DNA of 64,000 bases from Diabrotica undecimpunctata (taxonomy: Eukaryota; Arthropoda; Insecta; Coleoptera; Chrysomelidae): positions 120,797,411 to 120,861,410 of the forward strand of contig NC_092811.1 of assembly GCF_040954645.1 (NCBI RefSeq), given 5' to 3'. The position numbers and the translations under genes were made by a program. The notes under the pieces are model-generated. The model was not told where the DNA came from. It saw nothing but the letters and a program-made list of their open reading frames with translations, and did no database searches. Positions 1-11,946 of the stretch are shown in pieces; positions within the stretch are counted from its first letter, which is position 1, and the number at the start of each line of letters is the position of its first letter.

Positions 1-1161
1 AAAAACAACTGTTTAACATCATGAATTTTAAAAGTGGTATTTTTTCTTGAAACTTCACTCTTTATCTGTGCCCATACCAGTTCAATCGGGTTTAATTCAC
101 AATGATATGGTGGGGATCTAAGTACTGTCATTCCACGATTTTTGGCAATTTCATCAATTTCGTATTTTTTAAATTTTTCTTTATGAAGGGCACACAACGA
201 ATAAAGTTCCTTTCTTATAGATCCGGGATGGTACGTAATATTTTTTGAACTCAGCCAATTCTGCAAGTCGTTTTTTAACCACTTGGTTGTGGGCAGTCCT
301 TCTATAAGTCTGGAGTGATAACTTGCATTATCCATTACTATTACACAGTTCTTATGAAGAAGATCTATCATTTGTTCGAACCATTCTTGAAAGACATCAG
401 CGTTCATGTCTTCATGATAGTCACCGGTACGAGTTGATTCAAAAGTTAATAAACCACCTTCAACAAAACCGTCAATGTGTACTATTATCAGCCTGCGTCC
501 CTTTCCTGATGGTGGGTTTAAACCAGTAGATAAGTTATTTACAAAAGCGTGCCTTTGACTTGTAACAGTTTCATCCTGCCAAAATTTATTTGGTGTATGA
601 CCCTCGTTGATCCATGTTTCATCAAGATAAAATATTTTTCTTTTTTGGTTTCTCATTTCCTTTATGGTTCTTAGAAAATGTCTTCTCCATATGACAATAT
701 CGCTTCTTTCTAATAAAATAGACTTTCTGGGATTCTTTTTCCAGCGGAAGCCTATTTCTTTTAAAAGTTTCCATAACGTACTTCGACTCATTTCTGGGTA
801 ATCCTTATCATCTCGAACTGAGACAAGAACTTTATCCAATGTTGGAAATTCTTGTCTAAAGAAGAATTCATGCACTTTCCGTCGAAGTCCTTCTTTAAAA
901 TGATATTCTATTTGAAATTTTGGTTTCCCTGGAGCATTACGTGGCATTTGAAAACTACCACATTTCTCTTCTTTAATAACTCTGTAAATCGTAGATTTCC
1001 CAACACCAAGTGTACTGCTAACTAACTCAACGGTCTCATCAACACTTTCACATAAACGTTTGTCTGTAAATGATTTAAAAACAATTAAATATTAATGTTT
1101 TTTCATTAACTGTTAGAGGACCAATTTTTCGGCGTTTACACGGCACTTCCAAATTTTCCAT
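1..1161 (-). pseudogene. IS630-Tc1-mariner DDE transposase (DD82E type), 3' end cut by window
   Basis: A DDE-superfamily integrase that would cut and paste its own transposon. On the minus strand the catalytic blocks are YLDETWIN (first D, near 605-640), VIVMDNASYHS (second D, near 330) and LNPIELVW (E, near 80). I count 82 residues between the second D and the E, far more than the 34-41 of ordinary Tc1/mariner enzymes; from memory this matches the group called DD82E or Sailor. The start chosen is the ATG at 1161-1159, followed by a basic N-terminus. The frame breaks at 1077-1081, where a five-A run (T on the coding strand) appears one base too long; downstream of it the frame is open to the window edge. 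A helix-turn-helix-like stretch (TLGVGKSTIYRVI) lies near 990. A related gene sits at 62198-63510 on the other strand. Family is secure; the DD82E assignment rests on spacing. Confidence 0.85.
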
Positions 1162-1405
1162 AACACTAGTATACACAATAAACTGCACCTTGCAACTGAA
1201 GCACCTACTTTTAGTGAACTGTTAAGAATTTTGAATACGCCACTTGGACCTTCCTATATACAAAATGGAAAAACCCACTATCACATTTTCTGTGGAATAA
1301 GTTTAGAAGGTAATTATCTAGTCAATTACTGTCGTAGATTCCTGGAATTAAAGAATTAAATGTTTGATTGTTGAAACCCTTACTTCGTGGAATGCACTCA
1401 TTTCA

Positions 1406-1545
1406 GATAAAATAAAACGTTTTATTTTATCTAAAGAATTAAACTTTATTTTGCAAATAGGCAAAGAATTAAACTTTATTTTGCAAATAGATAAAATAAA
1501 ACGTTTTATTTTATCTAAAGAATTAAACTTTATTTTGCAAATAGG
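1406..1545. repeat. Short tandem repeat containing perfect 26-bp palindromes
   Basis: A 54-bp unit at 1407-1460 recurs exactly at 1491-1544, with a partial copy (1461-1490) between. Each full copy carries a perfect 26-bp palindrome (1406-1431 and 1490-1515) with half-site GATAAAATAAAAC. The block is open in one frame, but its amino-acid repetition simply reflects the repeat and I do not call a gene. Confidence 0.85.
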
Positions 1546-1561
1546 TAGGTACTTATTAAAC

Positions 1562-1589
1562 TTTTATTGGTTATATATAACCAATAAAA
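1562..1589. repeat. Perfect 28-bp palindrome
   Basis: The half-site TTTTATTGGTTATA is followed directly by its reverse complement with no spacer. It lies just past the tandem palindromic repeat. Confidence 0.8.
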
Positions 1590-2004
1590 TAAACATCTTA
1601 CATTTCTTGCAAATTCATTAGTACCTGTTAACCTCCATCACTCCGACACTGGCAACCTTATTTAGGGATTAGTAACCCTCACAACTATTGTATTCTATTC
1701 TGCTCCAACCTTTATACCTGGTGGTCATACTCAATTTAAAATTGTTTTCCTATATACTTCTGTAAACTTGTTGACAAATATCTGTTTTTCATTGAGTCAC
1801 CCGTATCAACAGTTTAGAGATTTGCATACATAATTTATTGTTTTATTACCCTCTCATACTTAAAAATACACTATAACACGTAACAGAGCATTGTAATAAA
1901 ATTCCATTAACACGTTATATCAATTGAAATTTTGTTAAAATTAAGTATATGAATCTAATTTGTGAGTTTTTGTAATATGTGATTCTGTGAATGTGTATTA
2001 CCAA
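1590..2004. other. Non-coding AT-rich stretch
   Basis: I see no gene, transposon protein or strong repeat here. Confidence 0.6.
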
Positions 2005-2474
2005 ATAGCTCCGTTTTTTTCGAGATCGGAACTTCAAATTGAAACACGTAGGAAAAATTTACATTATCTCGGCTTCCATTGCAACTAGAAGCGTTTTTTT
2101 TAATCTGGGGTAGCTCGTCGAAATATGAATAACTACATAGTTTTCACTGGCCGGGAAATATGGGAAACCTCGGAAAAATTGAGTCCATTTGAAATTCACC
2201 GTCGTAAAAACTTACTTTTTTTTAAATATTTGGCTGAAATAGTCGTCGCAGTATTAATAACGATGACATAATTTTCAACCGACTCCTGATCCCCCCTCCC
2301 CCCCCCCCCAAAAATCAGAAAATCATATTTGAAATCTGAAATAGTTATTCATATTTCGACGAGCTACCCCAGATTAAAAAAAGAGGCTTCTAGCTGCAAT
2401 GGAAGCCGAGATAATGTAAATTTTTCCTACATATTTCAGTTTGAAGTTCCCATCTCGAAAAATAACGGAACTGC
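2005..2474. mobile_element. Inverted-repeat (foldback-like) element, non-coding
   Basis: Two diverged arms of about 130 bp, 2005-2136 and 2341-2474, are reverse complements around a 200-bp spacer. Shared blocks include TAGCTCGTCGAAATATGAAT and the stretch around CTCGGCTTCCATTGCA. The spacer carries a C-rich run at about 2292-2309. No transposase is encoded, so this is a candidate non-autonomous foldback element. No target-site duplication was identified. Confidence 0.7.
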
Positions 2475-4500
2475 AACAGTTATCCCCTCCACTTTCCTAT
2501 GTCGATCTTTCGAAAGTACCTTCGTTTCGAAGGGCTGTAAGTTTTGAAAAATTGGATGAATTTTATAGCTATAAGTTTCAATAGAAAGTTTAGATTTTCA
2601 TTTAAGATTTGTGCAAATTTTACTTCTTAATGTTGATAAACAATGGAGATATGATTTTTTTTTTACAAGTACCTAACTGGTCACAGAAGGTTTTTTTATT
2701 TTTAATGTGAGTTTTTTTACCAGCTATCCAATGATTGTACGTATAAGTCTGTAGCTTGAAAAATATAGAAGTTATTACAATTGTTTATAAGTAAAAAGCA
2801 TACCCCTTTTTCAAACGTTTATTTTGTAAATAATTTCGATGAAAATGCAATATGCATTTAACTTCTGAGATACTTTAAGTCTTAAAGAATTCTATGAAAT
2901 TTGTTAAATGTGTCTAGCATTATTAATAGAGCAAGTTCAATAGTTTAAATATTTAGCCTTAGGGATAAATAAATTAAATAACTTTTAAACTGTTTGACCG
3001 ATAGAGGGGAAATTTCGCACAAATTTAAAAGACGGTAATTGCTCGATGTTCAAATGTATTAATAACATTTTATTTTGTTAATAAAAAAATTAATAAAATT
3101 TATAAATTAGTGCAAAAAAACTGCTTTTTTTGCAAATATCTCCGTAAATTATTTATCAATTTTAATTTAAAAAACGGGAAAATAAAGATATTCTTGATAT
3201 AAAAAAATGATGTAAATATTGTTTATGTAAAATATAAGGAAACAAAACTTATAGACAAAAAATCAAATTGTGACCATAAATTATTGTTTAAAAAAACGCA
3301 AGGTAAAAATACGAGTACTTTTTCATCTAGTCGTCATCTAATAACCCCCACATATATCTTAAAAGCTTCAGATATCCGCGAAAAATTTTGCCGTGAAATC
3401 AATAATTTTTGCATAATCAGACTGGGCTAGGTAGATTGGCTCAAACAGCACTTTACACCTTTTATAAGTTTTCTACTACATTTTGAACACTTTTGATTAA
3501 AATTTTGCGAGAGCTCTGACAATGCCTGTACGTCGGTAGTCGCCATCTTTTACATTGAATGACTTGAATCGTGAATGTTTTTATCGTCGGAATAAGGAGT
3601 ATAATATTTACATAGAAAGTATTGGAGAATACAAAAATTGCGCTAACATAATTTAGTAGGGTTTTCAGTAACTTTTCTTACTGCCAAGTATGACAAGTAT
3701 ATATCAAATGTTTTTAAAGTACATGGTACAAATAATTTTTAAATAAAACACCCTATGTTTTAAATGCCACATTTTATTTAAGTTATTTGTGGTAATCTTA
3801 ATATGTTAAGCTCAGGAATCTACATTTATTAAAATTAAAATTATTTAAGATTAATAATTTACAATTAATTTTTTAAAATTAAAATATTTTCAAATATTAA
3901 TGACACACCCTATATTTATTCAAAAAATGTTCGATGGTTTTAAACATAAATGATGGCAAACTTTTTGACCTGTATGATTTTGCTAAGCCCTAATCTATTT
4001 TTCCTTCTTTGGGAATAAACGACATCCTCGCTCTTCTGCAAGCTTTGGTATTGTTTCAAAGGTATTGTTTCTAGCAAACAATACCTTTATAAAGTTATCA
4101 ACAAGAGCACAACGTTTCAATGTTGTCTATACATGTTCAATTATATTGCACAACGATATTGAACGTCAATGGATGGCTTAAGGAAAATTGTTCTCTGAAA
4201 CCTTAATACTGTTGTAATATCGGTAAAGAATAATATTTCATCCAAAATTTATACACACATTCGTTAATAAATTTCGCTTTTTCATTAAAATTTCCAGACC
4301 ATTGATATCGTTTTCCATAATTGAAAAACCATCGTTAGTAAGTTTTCTCCCCTGAATAGGTAATACACAAAATAAATTAATTTCCATTGCGGAGCTCTAT
4401 CTCTAATTGGAGATTCGAACGCAGTGATCTGCTAAAATATTTGGCCGATTTCTAAATAACTGTAAAACACCGATAGAAGGTTTTGAATGCAGAACGTGAG
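2475..4500. other. Long AT-rich non-coding stretch
   Basis: I see no protein-coding signal. Two CACCCTATR-type motifs (about 3749 and 3904) resemble the ACAGGGTGT ends found elsewhere in this window and may mark a small decayed element between them. Confidence 0.5.
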
Positions 4501-4509
4501 ACCTACCAC

Positions 4510-4803
4510 CTATCTATCTATTAAATAAACAGATGGGATGTGCATGTTTAATTTAAACGGTCCATTAATTGCCGGCGAATTGGTATTCGAGGACTGAACA
4601 GTTTTATTTTCAATGAATAAATATTTTACAAAGTCGGGACGTCCGAGGATATTCATTGATGAAAACATTCTGTATTTGTTCATGGAAATTTGCATATTAC
4701 ATCCAATGGTCGTCTCTGACTCGTATTCACAGTGAAGTACAAAAACAGGATTTGAGTGAAAGCGATGTAATTCTACTAATTTGAGCATTATGCTTTGAAA
4801 CAT
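4510..4803 (-). CDS. Unrecognised 97-codon open frame, doubtful
   Basis: An open frame of 97 codons with unremarkable composition, no signal peptide, no membrane segment and no motif I recognise. It sits in repeat-rich sequence just before a long hairpin. It may be a chance frame; its mixed non-repetitive composition is the only point in its favour. Confidence 0.15.
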   Translation of the reverse strand: MFQSIMLKLVELHRFHSNPVFVLHCEYESETTIGCNMQISMNKYRMFSSMNILGRPDFVKYLFIENKTVQSSNTNSPAINGPFKLNMHIPSVYLIDR

Positions 4804-4901
4804 TTATTAACTAAAAGAAAAAACAGAAAATACGATTACGGCAAAAGAAGCGAAGAAAAGAGAGCGTTTATAGTTATTTAATCAACAAGTGTATTAATAA
4901 G

Positions 4902-4973
4902 GGCGATTAACAATTGAGATATATTAACGCACGAGCGAAGCGAGTGCGTTAATGTTCGAGATTGTTAATCGCC
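4902..4973. repeat. Compound hairpin, 72 bp
   Basis: Outer arms GGCGATTAACAAT (4902-4914) and ATTGTTAATCGCC (4961-4973) enclose inner arms ATTAACGCAC (4923-4932) and GTGCGTTAAT (4944-4953), whose loop is GAGCGAAGCGA. The nested perfect stems suggest the end of a foldback element. Confidence 0.75.
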
Positions 4974-5001
4974 ATTTTAATTCACGAGTTCGTTACAAAA
5001 C

Positions 5002-5345
5002 TTTTCCGTCGACCGTACTTTTCAGAAATAAAAATATCTTAGTTTAAATTTTTATTTACTTAACGATAAATAATGACATACAATGACAGACAGTACTTAC
5101 AGCGGCTACTTCATTTTAAATAATTTTTTAGTGGGAATATAAATAGGTATGTTTGGTTGCCTACACCACAGGTAACTGCCAATCACAGAGCGTTAAATGT
5201 GGTTAAATTAATTTATACAAGCAATGTATGTTGTATTGCCTATATTGAAATCGTTCATTAATAGAAAATCATTCATTAATAGGGGTCATTAATCAATGAT
5301 TTTGAGGGTGTTAAAATTAATCATAAATGGACGGTCGACGGAAAA
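5002..5345. mobile_element. MITE-like element with 15-bp terminal inverted repeats
   Basis: TTTTCCGTCGACCGT at 5002-5016 is matched by its exact reverse complement at 5331-5345, giving a 344-bp non-coding unit. The interior is AT-rich. I could not define a clear target duplication, and the superfamily is unknown. Confidence 0.6.
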
Positions 5346-5479
5346 AATATATATGCGTTAAGTTTATTTTTTATTTTAATAGTATCAACCTCAGGGGTCA
5401 TTAGCTATACCTATACATTATTCATTATATGGTATGTAGTACATTAATATCTTTTAGATATTTAAATAAACCATTTTCA

Positions 5480-6660
5480 TTATTTTCTTTCACTTTTTTT
5501 ATTAAATTTAGGGCAGTCTATTAAAATATGATGTACGGTTATTTCACTGTTGCGCAAATCACATAAAGAACGGTTTGTTTTAGCTGTTAAGTAATTATGG
5601 GTCAATCTCGTGTGACCTATACACAACCGGGTTAACTTCACAAACAGTTGTCGGTTAAGACCAATATCACACCAAGATGTTGTCTGAGGTTTAATTTTGC
5701 GTAGCACTGATTGCGAATCTTGCCAAGCACTTTCTCACTTAGTTAACAACTTTTGTTTAAAAAATGATTTGAGGTCCACCGCTATCACTTTTTTCACTGT
5801 AACTGAAGTGGCACTGTCGATAGCCTCAAGTGCGCGTACATCTGCTTCTTCATCGCCTTGGAGTCCGATGTGTGATGGAACCCATACGAACTAAACTTTT
5901 AGGTTAGCTTCATGGAGTTGAAATAGTGCATTCTTTATGAGAAGTGCAATAGGATGTCTGGTATGCAATTGTTTCATGGTTTGTAATGAACTAAGGGAGT
6001 CAGTGATTATAAGAGAATTAGGAATGTTGAGGTCGATAATATGAATAAGTGCTTGAAAAATTGCATAGAGTTCTCCAGTGTGTATGCTGCTAATAAAGGG
6101 TAACTTAAATTGTGATGTAATGGATGGTGCGACAAATGCTGACCCTACACCAGAGGAGGTTTTAGCAGCATCCGTGTATATGTGATAAGGAATCTGGAAG
6201 CTGGCAAGTTTGTTAAGGAAACATTGTTGAATTTTTATAGAGGGAGTTTCAAATTTATTTATATCACATGATATAGGTGGGATGGTCCAAGGAGAAGAAG
6301 TTAGTATATTTGTTTTGAACATTTCCAGAAAGTGGTTGTCAAGTAAGGATAGACGTCTTCTAACTCTTTCATAAAAAGGAGGATCTACACTATTTTTATT
6401 GTATGCTTCTTTAAAACGGTCTGCAATTGTGTGATTGTTATTAACATATGTAGCAACACCACCGCTAGCTATGTTTACATCGTTTCGATTTTTATGAAAG
6501 CATGTAAAATTATTGATCCGACGACTGTGTTGTCCTTTAAATTTTTTTTCCTGTAGGCATATGATGGATGGTAGAATTTCAGTACATAAGTGTTTAAACA
6601 TTTCTAATCGAGCATACAACCCGTTTAGATTCCACTGTACTATTGAATCGGTCATATTAC
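5480..6660 (-). pseudogene. I/Jockey-like LINE ORF2 remnant: endonuclease joined to RNase H, reverse transcriptase lost
   Basis: The frame starting at 6655 opens with a typical LINE apurinic-like endonuclease N-terminus (IVQWNLNGL, then IICLQEKK). After about 90 residues it passes directly into the linker and RNase H domain (YTDAA, GELYAI, ITDSLSS carry its acidic residues). The rest of the endonuclease and the whole reverse transcriptase are missing, so an internal deletion fused the ends. A stop near 5891 interrupts RNase H; beyond it the frame resumes with VPSHIGLQGDEEAD and a C-terminal Cys/His-rich tail (near 5480-5700, HHILIDCPKF). Sequence at 6660-6905 on the same strand looks like the end of ORF1. 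The element is dead. RNase H points to an I, Loa or Jockey-related clade. Confidence 0.8.
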
Positions 6661-6905
6661 TAATAAATTTCTTATGACGATTCCGTTACAGAATCACTGT
6701 CATGTTCAGAGTTATATGTTGACTTCATTTGGTGTGGTATTTTGTTTTTAACTTTGGTACGTTTAATTTTCATTCTTTTTTCTGTAAAGTAAGGTTTAAT
6801 TTTTGTTAGCATATCAAGAAAGTTAGGTATATCTGATCCAGCAAAATGTGGAATTTTGTGAAAAAGTCACACAATTTTTTTATTATCTTCAAGAGACATT
6901 TTAAT

Positions 6906-7700
6906 TAATATTGGAGAAACTGCAGCAGCATTAAATCTGAAAAAAAAACGTACTTACTTACCATTTAGTTTCCAAATAACACACAGGGCAGTACAGCAGA
7001 TTGAGAGAGACACTTGTTAGGCGTGAAAACACTTTTACTTGCGAGAGCAGAAAGTCAACTAAAAATTAGGCAAATAGAAAAGGTCTAAGAGGCAATGGGT
7101 AGGCGTAGGCGGTGTAGTCGAGAGAGAGGGCGACGCGATGTTGCAGTTCAATCGCACTTGTGGCACGTCCTACCTGCTAGCGCCATAGAATGGCAAGTTG
7201 CCGACTCACGGCTTGGAATAAAGAGGCTAATGAAGACATGAAGTAACTTATTTCGAATTTGACACGTTTGCATGGTTTGCTGGATCCAGCATATAAAAAA
7301 ACGCTGCTGGATGCTGGATCCAGCAATTGCAATCTCTACTTGTTTTTTATCAGTTGGTGAAGGTTAATGTCAGAAAGATTTCTTTTATTTGACATCGATG
7401 CTTCACTTTTCGTGTTTAGATGAGTAAGGTTGACATATTTTTGCTGCTGTTGCGGTAGGCAGTAGCGCATCCAAGGGGGGGGGGGGTTACGGGGGTCATC
7501 ACCACCCTCAAAACAAAATTAAATATCAATCAAATAATCCGAAAAAAAAATAATTTAAAACCCATCAACCCTATAAGCAGGAAGTCAAGAGTTGAAATAA
7601 TTCAAACTCGTTTATTGTAGGGGTAAGTGTAGAATTATACGGAAGCCTTTTTAAATTGCTCTTTAAAAAAATCAACAATTCTGAATACAGTAATACCTTT
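6906..7700. other. Non-coding stretch with G-run and small hairpin
   Basis: No gene seen. It includes a hairpin-rich GCTGGATCCAGC repeat (near 7278-7314) and a run of ten G around 7477-7487. Confidence 0.5.
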
Positions 7701-7711
7701 CGAGGCCGAGC

Positions 7712-7737
7712 TTTCGACATCCTCTCTGATGTCTTGC
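7712..7737 (-). ncRNA. Degenerate hammerhead-like stem next to (TA)n
   Basis: On the minus strand the stem GACATC/GATGTC is followed by GAAAGCTCGGC. This matches the second half of the motif at 11917-11946, but the CTGANGA half is degraded (CAAG). It is probably the relic of a Penelope-like element end. Confidence 0.2.
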
Positions 7738-7848
7738 CCAATGGATATCGACCGCGGTTCAACCCGGAAGACTGGTGAGTTTAATATTAGTTTTTATAAT
7801 TATTAATTATTTTAAAATTTTTATAAGTATTAATCTTAGCTTTAGGTT

Positions 7849-8470
<622 letters not shown>

Positions 8471-8491
8471 CAAAAAAAAAACCAGCCTCTT

Positions 8492-9060
8492 CTATGTGCG
8501 CCTTCTATTGCCTGTCTCTATGTGCGCTAATTCATAATTATTTACCCCATTTTCCGTATTGACCCTATATGGACCTTTAAATACCGGCATCAATTTAGCG
8601 CAAACACCATTTTGTAAATTCGACACCCTCAGTGCCCTCACTAAGACTTTATCTCCTTTCTGGAATGTGATCGGCCTTCTTCTTCGGTTCCTCTCTTGCC
8701 TTTGGAGATATTTCTCTCCACTTCGTCTCAATCTTCTTTGAACCATCTCGATCACTTCTTCGTATTGTCTGGGGGCGGTGTCTTCCCACGTTCTTGTAGG
8801 CATTGTTCCTTTCATTATATATAATGGCGTCTCTTTGGTAACCGTATTTGGTGCACAGTTCAAATACGTCTCGATCTCAAACACTTTTCTGTCCCAATGT
8901 CGATGATGTTCTTTAGCAGCAATTCGTAGAAATTTTGTCTTCTTGTATAAAACGCTCCGAAGGGTTGCTCTGTGGATGGTGGATGCTTATAAATTTTGTA
9001 TTGATGCCTCTTTCTCTTAACTCCCCTTTAAAGCGTTCGTTCCTAAAGTATGTCGCATTT
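8492..9060 (-). pseudogene. Gypsy integrase C-terminal half, frameshifted
   Basis: On the minus strand the end of the integrase core is readable: a block ending HHPQSNPSER, whose glutamate is the last DDE residue, near 8960-9045. After a frameshift near 8930 the frame runs from KFLRIAAKEHHRHWD through to the stop at 8492. The last 130 codons carry a basic linker (RRRRPITFQKGDKVLV) and a GPY/F-type chromatin-binding module (FKGPYRV). Gag, protease, reverse transcriptase and the first two catalytic aspartates are absent, so an internal deletion removed most of the element. Flanked by LTR block A (downstream) and a primer-binding site plus LTR block B (upstream). Confidence 0.8.
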
Positions 9061-9460
9061 TACTTTGTCTCCTTGTGACAGACATGTTGTTTCTTTTTGT
9101 TACTCTTTTTGTCCCCGCCAAATGTGAAATTTTACCACACTCTGTATGTTGCAGAACACGACAAATATTTCTCCCCAAATTTAATAAATTTTCACGACAA
9201 ATATCAAATATGCAATCAGTAAAATTCAAATAATTCAAGATAAATATCAAATGTACGATTGGTAAAGAGAATAAAAACCAAATAATTCAAAGCAATAAAT
9301 ATTCAACAAATACGATCACTCAATAAATCAAATTTTTGTCAAATGGAAAATTGTCAAAATAATTTAAAATTCAAAATTCATTCAAAATCTCCGGACCACC
9401 TGTAATTATTCCGTCTCTCTTTCCCTATCATCAAATGTAAAGCTTGCGATATTTTAAAGC

Positions 9461-9478
9461 CCTTACGTTGGGTTGCCA
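9461..9478 (-). other. Primer-binding site of the decayed gypsy element
   Basis: On the minus strand the LTR end (terminating CA at 9484) is followed within a few bases by TGGCAACCCAACGTAAGG. A TGG start at this position is typical of a tRNA 3'-end complement. The matching tRNA was not determined. Confidence 0.5.
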
Positions 9479-9483
9479 GTTAA

Positions 9484-10075
9484 TGTGATATTAAAAGTCA
9501 GAGATGCACCAAGCAATTATTTAGCTAATTAATTAATTAAATTAAACAAGGCGAACAAGACTGTTCGCCTTGCACCCTTGGAAAACAACTGATGATCTTT
9601 TTTTCCTCTAAAATCTAGCTAAACTCTCCTTCATCCATCTCTCCCACTTTTTTTCACTCTTTGCCAATCAAAGTTCGTCTTATTTATCCCCATTTAGATA
9701 ACAAACAACAAACTTAACTACAATTATAACTTTCCTAAAAACTATTAACATGTTAATCGTTTCTACAAATTCTTAAGAACTAACGGAGAAATATAATTTT
9801 AAATTCTACCCTATTGTCTTTATTCACTGTACAAGTCCATTTGGAAAACCCGGTCGTATTGTTCAATTCACTACGTTCACTGAAATATATTTTACAAAGA
9901 AAATAATTTATGCATATCTTAAATTTTGTTTACTAAGGTAATCCAAAGATAATGGACTTTTATTTCTTTGAAATATCGTTTATAGTTTATCAGTTGAAAT
10001 ATTTTAAATGATTATATTTTATAATTTGCAATATATTACGAGCAAACCAATATTATTTTTAATTTTACATAGCAT

Positions 10076-10080
<5 letters not shown>
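9484..10080 (-). repeat. Gypsy LTR with internal deletion (block B)
   Basis: It begins TGTGATATTAAAAGTCAGAG, as at 10454. After about 60 bp it jumps to sequence corresponding to 11250-11750. It is therefore the same LTR as block C lacking about 700 bp. Confidence 0.7.

Positions 10081-10133
<53 letters not shown>
10081..10133. repeat. (TA)n microsatellite
   Basis: Pure TA array at the distal edge of LTR block B. Confidence 0.97.
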
Positions 10134-10135
<2 letters not shown>

Positions 10136-10402
10136 ATTCTATGGTTACTCTAAAATGAGACGTTACTGTCCTAAATCGATTGAAAAGTCATTTCGGGGAA
10201 AACATCCATCATGCATATTTTCATGTTTTTATTATTGCTTATTTTCAGGTGTGTACAACTCTGCGAGTAATTTTAAACACGCGAAATGTTTTGAAAACAT
10301 TTTTATGCAAACGCATCCTGCGTTTGTTTGTTGAAATAACACATTAGGTAAATATGTTTTAAAATAATTTCTTCCGCTTAAATATTTTGATTTATTTATT
10401 CG

Positions 10403-10406
<4 letters not shown>
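10134..10406. other. Non-coding spacer between two (TA)n arrays
   Basis: Open frames crossing this spacer are dominated by Ile-Tyr runs from the flanking arrays and are not genes. Confidence 0.6.

Positions 10407-10452
<46 letters not shown>
10407..10452. repeat. (TA)n microsatellite
   Basis: Pure TA array abutting the TG end of LTR block C. Confidence 0.97.
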
Positions 10453-10453
<1 letters not shown>

Positions 10454-10454
<1 letters not shown>

Positions 10455-11757
10455 GTGATATTAAAAGTCAGAGGTGCACCAAGCAATTAATTAGCTAATT
10501 AATTAATTAATTAAACTTATTTAAATGATGCAATTATGATTTTATCACACTATTTAATTCTCTTATCTCAGGGATATATTCGTGCTTCAATATCTATGCT
10601 TTACATATGATAGGTAAGGTCTAAAGAATACCGGAATAATAAAAAACATATGTGATACAACATTATATATTGAAATAAAATTCACACTCAAATATCTTCA
10701 ACAAAAAATATCTCATATAATGATTATCAAAATTTTGTTCTACGTACGTGAACCTTCAAAACTTAATGTTATATACAATATAAATTAAAATTTTAAATTA
10801 AAATTGTTGTTCTAAATCTAATGTTCAAAATATTTCTATCTTTTCTAAAGCAATTAAAAAAAAAACTTTGTCAATAAATAAAAACTGACTAATGTAAAAA
10901 AAACTATCTCTCGGATGATGAGTTGTCCAAATCCTTGTTCCTTGTAGCCTACACTATCTATTCTTAGCAGTTCCCTAGGTAATCAGCAATCTTTCAACAA
11001 ATTATTGCGAGCCTCTCGTCTTTAATGATCTCCTTCAAATGCACGTATCGTTCAAAAGATGCTTGCCTCTTCTCCTCTCGATAAACTGAATCTCTCGTTC
11101 CGGCCTGAGCAGTGACTCTTGGAATATATAAGTAGAAAAGTATACCTTACAATATTTTACTGGATCAGCTTCCGTCAGATACACTAACTCCAAGAAAACT
11201 CACAAACATTCACTTCTAGTGCTTACTATCACTTGGGAACCACCAGAGAACAACGACTGTTCGCTTTGTACCCTTGGACAACAACTGATTATCTTTTTTC
11301 CCTCAAAAAACTAGCTAAACTCTCATTCCTACATACCTATCCCACTTTTCCTCAATCTCCTCCAATCAGAGTTCGTCACACTTATCCCCATCTACCATTT
11401 AGATAACAAACAAAAATTTTACCTACAATTATAAATTTCCTAAAAACTATTAACATGCTAATCGGTTTCTACAAATTCTTAAGAACTAACGGAGAAATAT
11501 ACTTTCTAAATATTCTATCCTATTGTCTTATTCACTGTACAAGTCCATTTGGAAAACCCGCTCGCATTGTTCACGTCACTCGAATATATTTTACAAAGAA
11601 AATATTTTATGCATATCTTAAATTTTGTTTACTACAGGTCATCCAGGATAATCGACTTTCATTTCTTCAAAATATCTTTTATAGCTTATTAGTTGAATTA
11701 TTATATTTTGTACTTTGAAATATTTTAAGAGCAAACTAATATTATTTTCAACAATAT
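10454..11757 (-). repeat. Most complete copy of the decayed gypsy LTR (block C, solo-LTR-like)
   Basis: About 1.3 kb from TGTGATATTAAAAGTCAGAG to the next (TA)n array. Its proximal half matches block A and its distal half matches block B, so it shows the full order of the LTR. No internal gypsy sequence adjoins it, so it looks like a solo LTR. Orientation is taken from the integrase fragment at 8492-9060. Confidence 0.65.
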
Positions 11758-11810
<53 letters not shown>

Positions 11811-11811
11811 G

Positions 11812-11866
<55 letters not shown>
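11758..11866. repeat. (TA)n microsatellite with two short interruptions
   Basis: TA array interrupted by a short GTATATATAGATATG-type segment near 11802-11818. Confidence 0.95.
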
Positions 11867-11870
<4 letters not shown>

Positions 11871-11916
11871 CAACAGTCTGCCGAGTTGAACCACGTCGAT
11901 TATCATTGCGCCGAGC

Positions 11917-11946
11917 TTTCGACATCCTTTTCGTTGTCTTCTTCAG
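11917..11946 (-). ncRNA. Hammerhead-like motif of Penelope-type end
   Basis: On the minus strand CTGAAGA is followed by one unpaired base, a GACA/TGTC stem with a 10-nt loop, then GAAAGCTCGG. The layout (CTGANGA, extra base, stem, GAAA) is the same as at 35846-35873 and 39164-39189. The U7 position is A here and no cleavage-site stem has been shown, so a ribozyme is only inferred. Confidence 0.3.

Noticed and set aside
1404..1545. CRISPR-like array
   Set aside because: Only two full repeat units, no spacers of regular length, and the surroundings are clearly eukaryotic transposons.
1364..1621. 85-codon frame with repeated LNFILQIGK units
   Set aside because: The repetition is the translation of a DNA tandem repeat.
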